A stretch of DNA of 64,000 bases, from assembly GCF_004794515.1 (NCBI RefSeq), contig NZ_SSDF01000043.1:1-64000 (forward strand). The letters run 5' to 3'. The stretch is from Microbacterium sp. A20 (lineage in GTDB: Bacteria > Actinomycetota > Actinomycetes > Actinomycetales > Microbacteriaceae). The notes under the pieces were generated by a model. It was given only the letters and a program-made list of their open reading frames with translations, was not told where the DNA came from and did no database searches. Position 1 is the first letter of the stretch. Each line of letters begins with the position of its first letter. The position numbers and the translations under genes were made by a program. Positions 44,501 through 51,610 of this stretch are shown piece by piece.

Positions 44501-46255
44501 GTAGAGCTGCGGGGCGTCGGCGGTGACCGCATCGACGTATTCGGAGGCGGCTCCTGCCGTCACCGCCACGCTCACGGCCTGGCTGCTCACCGCGTTCCCG
44601 TTGCCGTCCCTCGCGACGACGGTGTACTCCTGTTGCGTTCCCGGGGGCGCCGTCTTGTCTTCGAGGCTGATCGTGGGACGGTTCCACCAGGTGCCGTCGG
44701 CGATCGTCGTGGCGACCGGCGTCGCGGTACCCGTGCGGCGCAGCTCATACGTGAGCTTCAGGTCGTCACGATCCCAGTTGGCCGGGATCGCGACGCGCAC
44801 GCGCCCGGGGATGAAGGACTGCGCCGTGGCGGTCCAGTTCGCTCCGGACACCCGAGGGCCGTCCTTCGCTCCGGCCGGCGGCGTCGTGGAGAAGCGCACG
44901 AGGCCCTCGAAGCGTCCGTTGTTCACGGACCGGAACTCTCCGCCGATGGAGATCATGTTGCCGGCTCCGGTGATGGAGAGGCCGGCCTGTCCCATGCCCG
45001 TCGTGACACCGACAGCCCAGTCCGGCGTCCAGGCGTACGCGGACGGCGCCGGAGTACCGGCCCAGTTCTTGTAGGTGCTTCCCGCCGCGGGCTGATTGCC
45101 CAGGGTTCCGCGGGCGTCCGCCGTGTACGCCTCGGAGTAGCGGTGCGTGCGCGGGTTCTGCTCCGGGTGCATGCCCTGCGTGCTGCAGGCGTGGGTGTGG
45201 CTCGTCGTGTAGACGACCTTGCCGGTGGAGTACACGCCGTAGTGGTCGCCGAGGCAGTCCGAGATCCAGCGCACCTGGCCGGTCCCGGCCTCAGCCGCGA
45301 ACGTGCCTTCGAGGTTGCCCACGTCGGCGCTGGCGTAGACCCAGCCGGTCCCGAAGACGGCGGTGGAGTCGGCGGCGAGCCCGAAGATGCCGGCCTTGCC
45401 CGAGCTCGCGCCCGTGTTCGAGCCGTTCTTGACGGTCTGCGGCAGCGCCCAGGAGGTGTCGACGGCACCGGACGACTTGTCGAGGGCAACGGCGCCGCGC
45501 ATCGTCAGATCGCCGTTGACCTGCGAGAAGCGGCCGGCCGCGATGACGTTCTGGCCTGCGGGGTCCATGACCATCGCATCGACCTGGAGGTCGGTCTGCG
45601 GTGCCCAGCCCAGCAGCGCGCCGTTGGCGGCGTTGAACGCCGCGAGGTTCTTGCGCGCCGTGCCGTTACCCTGCGTGAACAGGCCTCCGACGTAGACACT
45701 GGACCCGGACGTGGCCATGGCATAGACACCGCTGCCGCCGATCGACGGGTTGAACCCGGGCACCAGCTGGCCGGTCACCGCGTCCAGAGCCGCGAAGTTC
45801 CAGCGCGCCTGCCCGTTCACCGAGTTGAACGAACCGCCGATGTAGATGCGGCTGCCGTCGGGCGAGGCCGCGACCGCCTTGATCACACCGTTGACCTGCG
45901 GAGCGAACGACAGCAGCTGTCCCGTGTTGATGTCGTAGGCGAGCACGTTGGACCGCGCGGTCAGGCTCGTCCCCGGCACCGCCAGCGGCGCACGCGCATT
46001 GTCGAACTTGCCCACCGCGTACACGGTCGACCCGATCACGGTCTGCGACCAGACGTAGCCGTTGTCGATCTGCACCGTCGGAATCGGATCCGACGTCACG
46101 ACGTTCTCGTCGCGCTGCAGAAGCGGCGGCGGCGACACGTCTGCGGCCGAAGCCGACTGCGCCCCCAGCGTCGTCATCCCCGCGACCAGCAACGCTGCTG
46201 TCACGACGGAGGCCAGCGCTCCCAGCGCCCGCCTCGTGGTTGTTGTGTTCCCCAT
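41552..46255 (-). CDS. Giant secreted protein: beta-propeller, LamG, four PKD domains, two beta-sandwich modules
   Basis: A 1,567-residue protein. In order: signal peptide to about residue 37 (ASA); repeat-type beta-propeller (about 45-470; repeats such as VAASPDGSRIYIGGSFNSVN); a fibronectin-like segment; a concanavalin/LamG domain (about 575-760, ending RIGGDN...KGALDEVAVYP); three PKD domains with WDFGDE or WNWGDG cores (about 765-1020); beta-sandwich A (SDSFGRVVSSGWGAADAGG); a Glu-Pro linker; a fourth PKD (WNFGDG); a second Glu-Pro linker; and beta-sandwich B (DEFDRTSGPGWGSAAVGG). No membrane anchor or sorting signal is seen. All modules are carbohydrate- or protein-binding types, so a matrix scaffold for the exported polymer is likely. 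ATG GGG at 46255 follows a GGGGAG site. Confidence 0.88.
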   Translation of the reverse strand: MGNTTTTRRALGALASVVTAALLVAGMTTLGAQSASAADVSPPPLLQRDENVVTSDPIPTVQIDNGYVWSQTVIGSTVYAVGKFDNARAPLAVPGTSLTARSNVLAYDINTGQLLSFAPQVNGVIKAVAASPDGSRIYIGGSFNSVNGQARWNFAALDAVTGQLVPGFNPSIGGSGVYAMATSGSSVYVGGLFTQGNGTARKNLAAFNAANGALLGWAPQTDLQVDAMVMDPAGQNVIAAGRFSQVNGDLTMRGAVALDKSSGAVDTSWALPQTVKNGSNTGASSGKAGIFGLAADSTAVFGTGWVYASADVGNLEGTFAAEAGTGQVRWISDCLGDHYGVYSTGKVVYTTSHTHACSTQGMHPEQNPRTHRYSEAYTADARGTLGNQPAAGSTYKNWAGTPAPSAYAWTPDWAVGVTTGMGQAGLSITGAGNMISIGGEFRSVNNGRFEGLVRFSTTPPAGAKDGPRVSGANWTATAQSFIPGRVRVAIPANWDRDDLKLTYELRRTGTATPVATTIADGTWWNRPTISLEDKTAPPGTQQEYTVVARDGNGNAVSSQAVSVAVTAGAASEYVDAVTADAPQLYYPLGNAAQDWAGTNTPVFGSGVTTSTSGVENTATGASTFTGTSSGRVATTNRAAASAEFSTEVWFKTNTTNGGKLLGYGSAASGDSTSYDRHLYMTNNGRLVFGAYDGNTRTIQNSTALNDNDWHHAVATQSAAGMKLFIDGTLVASDASATTAENYLGYWRIGGDNLTSWPSAPSSKYFKGALDEVAVYPYALTAAQVQTHYGVGKGFEAPTASFTATATDLDVAFDASASAPAGSATITGYKWDFGDESPTASGATASHTYSASGTYTAKLTVTDSNGLAATTEKQVVVQAANVLPTASFEVTGTGLSVSADASASTDSDGTIASYAWNWGDGTTSSGQVASHVYATAGTRTVTLTVTDNRGGTASTTRQAVTTHADPVATFTSTASGMTVNVSAAGSSASDGATLSYSWNWGDGTPAGSGATAGHTYSQAGAHDITLTVTDSLGGTASVTKTVTTQAQVFAASDSFGRVVSSGWGAADAGGTWAPMSGSAAVTSVADGVGKITLAPGETREMLLQGTSLLDTSARISYTLSAGPSTGVAYEGLGARRSGSNGYRALAWHRADGATWLVIQRNGTAIASTAVAGLTWTAGSTFNLAMETTGSSTTTIRAKLWAGGAAEPAGWQLSTTDATAALQVAGAPTVYSYRSGTGTGSNLASFDNFTLKNLGAPAPEPEPEPEPTNVAPTAAFSATAAALTVNVDGNASTDSDGTIASYAWNFGDGTTGSGATSSRTYTAAGTYTVTLTVTDNKGATHTATKQVTVAAAPVDPDPEPEPEPAPLAGDEFDRTSGPGWGSAAVGGAWSIAGGSQAAATVADGQGKMALIAGDTRHATLNTTSITDAVLQTQFRVDQAPATGGAYVGVIARQSAAGKYLVRAWLRPDGTIWLVAHREGTVLLAQPVAGLAFSANTSYTLKVSVTGTSPTAISAKIWATGGTEPANWQLNTTDATPLQAAGPVGLSGNRSGNATAALGVSFDSFRVTAP

Positions 46256-46275
46256 TAGTGACTCCCCAGCCGCAG
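46256..46275 (-). promoter_or_regulatory. G-loop hairpin before the giant PKD protein gene
   Basis: On the minus strand GGCT-GGGG-AGTC (46271-46260) is a 4-bp stem with a GGGG loop, 4 nt before the ATG, so the ribosome site is in the loop. The start codon itself continues into TGGGGAAC. Confidence 0.45.
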
Positions 46276-46352
46276 AACGTGTTGTGAATGTGTGAGATTA
46301 CGAAAGTGCTTGTAAAGGATGATTCGAGAATGTGTGCGCCGGAGCGCGTTCG

Positions 46353-46961
46353 TCAGGGCAGCGTGCCGGCGAACGTCGCCACCGGCTCTCCCGCGGCGTA
46401 GTTGACGCTGATCTTGACCGAGCGTCCCTTTGTCGGATCGAGCATGAAGACATAGGTGCCGGTGGCCTCGCCCCCCGCAGCCAGCTCACCCGTCAGCGGC
46501 TCGTTCGGCCCCGCCGTGGTGGCCACTCCGATGTCGCCGTCGTCCGTCGTCAGGCTGACGACGGCGGAATCGACGCTCTGCGCCCGGTCCGAGTCGTTGG
46601 TCACGGAGACATCGACGACGACGGCCGGACCGGCGTACTCGCCCGGCGTCTCGGGTTCGACGGTGATGGTCGACACCTCGTCGACGGTGACGACCATGTC
46701 TGTGGACAGGGTGATCGGCTCGTCGAGCGCGCCGCTCTCCTCCGTCAGCGCCGGAGCCTCGGTGGGCCCTGCGGCCTCGTCGTCAGCGGGCGGCGTCCAG
46801 TCGGTGGTGCTGGTGCCCTCGGGCGTCGGCGTCTCGGAGGCCTCGGGGGCTGCGGTGCAGCCTGCCGTCACGAGCGCGAGCGCCACCAGAGGCGCGATGA
46901 ACACCGCGCGTCTCGAGCGCGAAGAGCCGTCCCCAGAACGGCATGATGAAACATTGAACAC
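46353..46961 (-). CDS. Secreted lipoprotein with DUF4352-like domain
   Basis: A 202-residue protein. A basic N-terminus, a hydrophobic stretch and the lipobox VTAGC (Cys at about residue 37) give a lipoprotein signal. A Thr/Pro/Glu-rich linker is followed by an Ig-like domain (VVVDVSVTNDSDRAQSVDSAVVSLTTDDG) that resembles DUF4352. The start is GTG 46961, set by GGGGAG 6 nt upstream; a longer frame to 47021 would put the leader hairpin in coding sequence. It precedes the giant PKD gene in the same direction. It is probably a surface binding or chaperone-like lipoprotein. Confidence 0.75.
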   Translation of the reverse strand: MFNVSSCRSGDGSSRSRRAVFIAPLVALALVTAGCTAAPEASETPTPEGTSTTDWTPPADDEAAGPTEAPALTEESGALDEPITLSTDMVVTVDEVSTITVEPETPGEYAGPAVVVDVSVTNDSDRAQSVDSAVVSLTTDDGDIGVATTAGPNEPLTGELAAGGEATGTYVFMLDPTKGRSVKISVNYAAGEPVATFAGTLP

Positions 46962-47051
46962 TGCAGCTCCCCAGAACCCAGATTCCCCATCCCGAAGCCC
47001 CCTCGGCTTCGGTCCCCTCAACCACGCAGAACGCGGCGTCGGCTAATCGTA
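46962..47051 (-). promoter_or_regulatory. Promoter and hairpin leader of the lipoprotein gene
   Basis: -10 TACGAT (minus strand, 47051-47046), then a perfect 8-bp hairpin CCGAAGCC/GGCTTCGG (47012-46992) with loop GAGGG, then TGGGGAAT (46989) and TGGGGAG (46973) spaced exactly 16 nt, the same spacing as in the leader at 58830/58846. Confidence 0.55.
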
Positions 47052-47082
47052 GTGCGGGAATCGCGAAACCACAAGAGCCGAC

Positions 47083-47700
47083 TCAGGACGCGTGTCTGCG
47101 GTGCCCGCCCAGCTGAGCCACGACACTCGCCGTCGCCGCTTCCACTTCGGCGACCGTCTCCCGGTGACCGCGGCCGCCGTGGCGATCCGCGATGCTGCTC
47201 GGATCCGCCGCGCCCCTGCTCCCGAAGAGCCGCCGGACCCGGCTTCCGACGCCGTCCGAGACGGCGAGCGGCACCGATCGCGAGCGGGCGCGATCCAGGT
47301 ATGCGACGTACTCCGCCACCCGGTCGGCCGCGGAAGACGAGAAACCCGTTCCCAGGTGCGCCGCCTCCTTGATCGTGAACATCCAGTCGCGCGAGCGTGG
47401 AGCGAGCCGCACGAGCTCTCCTCGGATGTCCCGCGACGCCGCGAGGACGAGGGTGGACTGCTCGATCAGCTCCACGGTGACCGGTCGTGCTCGATGAGCC
47501 TCCACCTGCGCCGCCCAGCCCTCGTCGTCATGAAGCGAGGACACCAGCGTGCAGATCGCGTCGCCCTCATTCGCCCGGACGCCCGCACTGCTGACCGAGA
47601 TGGAGGAATCCGGCCCCAGCCCTCGTCTCAGCGCGAGTTCTGCCAACGGTGACCGGCAGACGTTCGCGGCGCAGACCACCAGGATCTTCTCCCCGGTCAT
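47083..47700 (-). CDS. Low-molecular-weight protein tyrosine phosphatase
   Basis: A 205-residue LMW-PTP. The P-loop VCAANVCRSPLAE fits C-x5-R-S near residue 9. It is longer than the usual 150-160 residues, with an added C-terminal stretch of about 40 residues. The catalytic Asp loop is not the canonical DP: the nearest candidate region is around residues 150-165, so the general acid is unclear. The ATG overlaps the stop of the CDP-alcohol gene (ATGA). In polysaccharide loci this enzyme dephosphorylates the BY-kinase, here probably the gene at 38651. Confidence 0.88.
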   Translation of the reverse strand: MTGEKILVVCAANVCRSPLAELALRRGLGPDSSISVSSAGVRANEGDAICTLVSSLHDDEGWAAQVEAHRARPVTVELIEQSTLVLAASRDIRGELVRLAPRSRDWMFTIKEAAHLGTGFSSSAADRVAEYVAYLDRARSRSVPLAVSDGVGSRVRRLFGSRGAADPSSIADRHGGRGHRETVAEVEAATASVVAQLGGHRRHAS

Positions 47701-48416
47701 GCGTCGGCACCGAGCCTTCCGATCTCGCGGAACCACTTGACCGCGGCGAGCGCGAGGAACAGGGTCGCCGCGGCGCAGAGCAGGCCGTATCCGATGAGGA
47801 ACGCCGACGTCCAGCCCCAGAGCACGAAGACGAGGCAGACCAGACCGAAATCGGTCGGCAGCAGGATGAGCGATCGAACGAGCGTGCCGCCGCCGCGTTC
47901 GTGGGTCGACGCCACCGCGTGCTTGCCCTTGAGGAGGTCGTTGAGGAGCATGCCGGAGAACGTCGTGGACGCGACGATGCTGAACACGATCGGGATCAGC
48001 AGCAGCAGCGGGGTGTCGGGCAGCACGCGATAGAGACCGATCAGCACCGCCAGATGGAGCGACGCGATCTTCAGCGTGTCGATGAAGTGATCGAGCCACT
48101 CGCCCTGCGGGCTGCCTCCGCCCCGGAGTCGTGCGACCTGCCCGTCGGCGGAATCCCACGCGTAGCCGAGGACGAGGAGCAGCGCGATCAGCAGGCCCAT
48201 CGGCACGTTCACCGGCCCGAAGGCGATGAGGCCGATGGCCACGAACGAGTGCACCGCGCTGATGATCGAGACCTGGTTCGGGGTGAGACCGATCCGGTAC
48301 GCGACGGCGGCGAGGACTCTTCCGATCCGACGATTCACGTATACGGAGTACGCGGGCGCGCCGCGAGCGTGCCCCTTCTGCGCACGCGCGAGACGGTGGT
48401 AAGCGTCTACGACCAT
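47697..48416 (-). CDS. CDP-alcohol phosphatidyltransferase family membrane protein
   Basis: A 239-residue protein with about six membrane helices. The family motif is present: DSADGQVARLRGGGSPQGEW followed by LDHFID, the D-x2-D-G-x2-A-R-x8-G-x3-D-x3-D pattern that binds metal and CDP-alcohol. Family members transfer a phospho-alcohol from a CDP derivative to a hydroxyl acceptor. Here it lies between a glycosyltransferase (10-bp overlap) and the phosphatase, so it may decorate the polymer or its lipid carrier rather than make housekeeping phospholipid; this is inference. Confidence 0.87.
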   Translation of the reverse strand: MVVDAYHRLARAQKGHARGAPAYSVYVNRRIGRVLAAVAYRIGLTPNQVSIISAVHSFVAIGLIAFGPVNVPMGLLIALLLVLGYAWDSADGQVARLRGGGSPQGEWLDHFIDTLKIASLHLAVLIGLYRVLPDTPLLLLIPIVFSIVASTTFSGMLLNDLLKGKHAVASTHERGGGTLVRSLILLPTDFGLVCLVFVLWGWTSAFLIGYGLLCAAATLFLALAAVKWFREIGRLGADA

Positions 48417-49360
48417 TTCCTGCCCTTCTGGTCTGCCCCCTGCGTACGAGCGATCCGCCGCGCCTCGCGAACTCCACGGAAGTAAGCACGGATCGGTGCG
48501 GCCGACTGGATCAGCTGCCGACGTCCTCCGCGGAGGATCACCTCTCGGGCCGTCCGCGGGATCGAGCGACGCCAGCGCCGCACGTCCGCCTCGTCGAGGT
48601 GACGCACGGCGAAGAGCATCCGATTGCGGATGTTGTAGTAGTAATAGGTCTCGGATTTGGCTCGCGACAGCTCCGGCCCGGAGCGCTGCGTCCCGCCCTC
48701 GTCGTGCACGGCGCTCGCCTCCTCGACGAGCGCCAGCGAGCCACCCGCCGACACCACCTTCCTCGAGAAGTCGACGTCCTCCCAGTACAGGAAGTAGTCG
48801 TCATCGAAGCCGCCGGCGAGCTCCCAGACCTCGCGCGTGATCCACAGGCAGGCCCCGCTCAGCCAGGGCTCGAACGGTCGACCATCCCCGACGACGCGCC
48901 GGCGTCGAGCGCGCATGGTGCCGTCGTCGAGCAGCAGGTCGATGCCGTCGAACCAGGTCCGTCCTTCGGAGTCCGAGATGCGCGGGGACGCGAGAGTCGT
49001 GCGTGCGTTCGCCGTGGTGGAGGCGAGCAGCCGCAGCGACTCCTGGTCGATGTGCGCATCCGGATTGATGACGAGGACATCGGTCGCCCCTTCGGCGAGC
49101 GCGCGGGTCACGCCGATGTTGACGCCTCCGCCGAAGCCTGAGTTGGTGTCGGGCGAGATCAGCAGCCAGTCGTTCTCGGCGGCGACCTCCTCGGCGGCAC
49201 GGCGCTCGTCGGCGCTCGACCAGTTGTCGACCACAATGACCGAGACGTCCGGATCGATCGCTCGCGCCTCGCGCGCGACGACCACCAGGTTGCGTCGCAG
49301 CAGCGCCGCCGAGGCATAGTTCACGACGACGACGGCGAAGCGCCCGTGGACGAACGACAC
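48407..49360 (-). CDS. Family 2 glycosyltransferase (rhamnosyltransferase-like)
   Basis: A 317-residue GT-A enzyme starting VSFVHGRFAVVVVNYASAALLRRNL. It shows VIVVDNWSSADE, NSGFGGGVNIGVTRA, VLVINPDAH (DXD-like) and FDDDYFLYWEDVDFSRKV, the order seen in WbbL-like rhamnosyltransferases. The start is GTG 49360, chosen for the near-perfect GGAGG ribosome site 5 nt upstream; the open frame extends to 49396 but those codons lie in the structured leader. Rhamnose donor use is inferred. Confidence 0.88.
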   Translation of the reverse strand: MSFVHGRFAVVVVNYASAALLRRNLVVVAREARAIDPDVSVIVVDNWSSADERRAAEEVAAENDWLLISPDTNSGFGGGVNIGVTRALAEGATDVLVINPDAHIDQESLRLLASTTANARTTLASPRISDSEGRTWFDGIDLLLDDGTMRARRRRVVGDGRPFEPWLSGACLWITREVWELAGGFDDDYFLYWEDVDFSRKVVSAGGSLALVEEASAVHDEGGTQRSGPELSRAKSETYYYYNIRNRMLFAVRHLDEADVRRWRRSIPRTAREVILRGGRRQLIQSAAPIRAYFRGVREARRIARTQGADQKGRKWS

Positions 49361-49458
49361 GTGATCCTCCCCCCGGATCCGCATCACGGATCGCATCGGG
49401 TCGCCGGTCGAATTCCCCAGAGTCGCGACCGGCGTCGACTCCCAGGAGAACGACTATA
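49361..49458 (-). promoter_or_regulatory. Promoter and leader with two alternative stems
   Basis: -10 TATAGT (minus strand, 49458-49453). The leader carries CTGGGAGTC, then a perfect 9-bp stem CGCCGGTCG/CGACCGGCG (49434-49426 with 49410-49402) whose 15-nt loop contains CTCTGGGGAATT. A second 6-bp stem GAGTCG/CGACTC is also possible, using part of that loop. The two stems interleave, so either an alternative fold or a pseudoknot is possible. Confidence 0.55.
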
Positions 49459-49499
49459 CGCGAGAGGGCCACGCGGTGAAGGAAATCCGAGGTTCGCGG

Positions 49500-49573
49500 T
49501 ACGATGAGCCGGCGTCGCAGTCAGGCGCGCGACTGCCATGGGGATGGCACGACTGCCATGGGGGATGGTGCGG
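49500..49573 (+). promoter_or_regulatory. Promoter and tandem GGGG-loop hairpins
   Basis: -10 TACGAT (49500-49505). Then an almost exact 20-bp direct repeat (49530-49547 and 49550-49568). Each copy is a hairpin: TGCCAT-GGGG-ATGGCA (49534-49549) and TGCCAT-GGGGG-ATGGTG (49554-49570). The region just after the -10 box resembles that of the lipoprotein leader at 47046 (TACGATnAGCCG). Confidence 0.6.
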
Positions 49574-51565
49574 ATGACCAGGGGACGGGAATCGAGCGAC
49601 ATGATCGCGGTGACGATCGGCATACCCACTTATCGACGGCCGGAGCTGCTCGAGGCTCTGCTCCTCGCGCTCCCGCCGCGCATCGCGGAATGCGGGGAGC
49701 TCGGGGTCGAGATCGATGTGCTGGTCGTCGACAACGACGCCGCCGGCTCCGCTCGAGAGGTCGCGGAGCGCGCAGGTCTGCCGGTGCGATACGTCATCGA
49801 ACCGACCCCCGGCATCGCCGCGGCCCGCAACCGGATCCTGGACGAATGCGAGGCGCGCGATCTGGTCGCCTTCATCGACGACGACGAGATCCCGCGGGAG
49901 CACTGGCTCTCCTCCCTCCTCACGGTCTGGCGCGAGCACGGTGCCGATGCGGTGATGGGGCGCGTGATCTCGATCTTCGACGAGGACGTGGACCCGTGGC
50001 TGCTCACCTCCGGAACCTTTCGTCGGCCCACGCGGGAGACCGGCACCGTGCTCGAGGTCGCGGCGGCGGGGAACCTCCTGCTCGACCTCCGCTGCATCCG
50101 TCGACTCGGCCTCCGCTTCGATCAGTCGCTCGGGCTCGGCGGCGGCGAGGACACCCTCTTCTCTCGGCAGCTGGTGCGACGAGGCGGCCTGATCGTGTGG
50201 TGCAACGAGTCCGAGACCGAGGACCCCGTCGTCGCCGCGAGACTCAGCAGATCCTGGGCCGCGCAGCGCGCGTTCAGCTCGGCGAACGCGAACACGCGGA
50301 TCGAGCTGCAGCTGACCGAGGGCGCGCTGCGTCGAGGCGCACTGCGCGTACGCGCATTCCTGGGCGGTGTTGTCCGCATCGTTGCCGGCGTCCTTCGCCG
50401 GGCGTTCGGCGCCGTCACCTCGAACATCGACCATCACGCCAGAGGCACCCGCATCGCGCACCGCGGCCGCGGGATGGTCGCAGCCGCCTTCGGCCGCCGC
50501 TATGACGAGTACAGCCGCCCATCGGAGGACGACACGACCATGACCGACCCCGCATCGACCATCCGCGTGATGCAGTCGCTCGGAGCGCCGCGCCCGACGA
50601 CGAACCCGTACAACAAGATGCTCGACGAGGCGCTGGGTTCCACCGAGGGGCTCGTGCACCTGCGCTTCTCCTGGAAGACCGCCCTCTTCGGCCGCTACGA
50701 CGCCTTCCACTGGCACTGGCCCGAGGCCAAGCTGCACGGCTCGAGCTGGTGGAAGTCGACTGGGAAGTACCTCCTCACGACGGCGCTCGTCGCCCGGCAC
50801 CGCCTGTCACGGCGCATCGCGGTGGTGCGCACCGTGCACAACATCGAGCTCCCCGACGACAACGCACCGCGACTGTGGCTGCTGCGCTTCATCGACCGCC
50901 ACACGGATTACCGGATCCTCATCAACGAGACGACGCCGCTGCCTCCGGGGACACCGCACAGTCTGATCCTGCACGGCCACTACCGCGACTGGTATGCGAA
51001 ATTCCCTTCCGCCGAGCGCGTGCCCGGACGACTCGGATCCTTCGGCGGGGTCCGCCGCTACAAGGGCCTGGAAGGGTTCATCGACGCGTACGCGGAGGCC
51101 GTCGAGACCGAGCCGACACTGAGCCTGAAGATCGGGGGACGCCCGTCCACCCCCGAGCTCGGGGACGACCTGCGCGCCCGGACCGCGGGCCTTCCGGGTG
51201 TCGAGCTGCACCTCGACTTCCTGAGCGATGCCGAGCTCGTCCAACTCGCGACCTCGTCCGAGCTCATCGTGCTGGCCTACCGCTTCATGCACAACTCCGG
51301 CAGCGTCCTCGCCGCCTTGTCGATGGCACGTCCGGTGCTGGTGCCGCGCAACGAGGCGAACGAGGCGCTCGCGCGCGAGGTCGGTCCGGAATGGGTGCTC
51401 ATGTACGACGGCGACCTGGACGCCTCGACGGTCGTCGAGGCGTGGCATGCCGTGTCGACGCTGACGGGCTCGCCCGACCTGTCGCGCCGCGAGTGGGCCG
51501 ATGCCGGCCGCGCGCACCGTGACGCGTTCCGCGAGGCCGTCGTCCACAAACGACGGCGCGACTGA
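49574..51565 (+). CDS. Fused GT2 - GT4-like bifunctional glycosyltransferase
   Basis: A protein of 663 residues from ATG 49574 (ATGs at 49601 and 49538 also possible). The N-terminal half is a GT-A family 2 domain: VTIGIPTYRRPELLEAL, VLVVDNDAAGS, GIAAARNRILDEC, VAFIDDDEIPR, GGGEDTLFSRQLV. After about residue 320 a second GT-B-like domain begins (VMQSLGAPRPTTNPYNKML), with VRTVHNIELPDD, GSFGGVRRYKGLEGFIDAY and VLAYRFMHNSGSVLAALSMARPVLVP. An internal ATG (50540) has GGAGGA 11 nt upstream, so the second half might also be made alone. It starts a + strand run with the adenylate-forming gene. Confidence 0.82.
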   Translation: MTRGRESSDMIAVTIGIPTYRRPELLEALLLALPPRIAECGELGVEIDVLVVDNDAAGSAREVAERAGLPVRYVIEPTPGIAAARNRILDECEARDLVAFIDDDEIPREHWLSSLLTVWREHGADAVMGRVISIFDEDVDPWLLTSGTFRRPTRETGTVLEVAAAGNLLLDLRCIRRLGLRFDQSLGLGGGEDTLFSRQLVRRGGLIVWCNESETEDPVVAARLSRSWAAQRAFSSANANTRIELQLTEGALRRGALRVRAFLGGVVRIVAGVLRRAFGAVTSNIDHHARGTRIAHRGRGMVAAAFGRRYDEYSRPSEDDTTMTDPASTIRVMQSLGAPRPTTNPYNKMLDEALGSTEGLVHLRFSWKTALFGRYDAFHWHWPEAKLHGSSWWKSTGKYLLTTALVARHRLSRRIAVVRTVHNIELPDDNAPRLWLLRFIDRHTDYRILINETTPLPPGTPHSLILHGHYRDWYAKFPSAERVPGRLGSFGGVRRYKGLEGFIDAYAEAVETEPTLSLKIGGRPSTPELGDDLRARTAGLPGVELHLDFLSDAELVQLATSSELIVLAYRFMHNSGSVLAALSMARPVLVPRNEANEALAREVGPEWVLMYDGDLDASTVVEAWHAVSTLTGSPDLSRREWADAGRAHRDAFREAVVHKRRRD

Positions 51566-51610
51566 GCCGGATCCGACGAGCGCTTCCTTCGACGACGAGA
51601 GGCTGTATTG

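Noticed and set aside
41477-46258. Two long + strand frames opposite the PKD protein gene
   Set aside because: They lack family motifs and follow the codon periodicity of the real gene on the minus strand.
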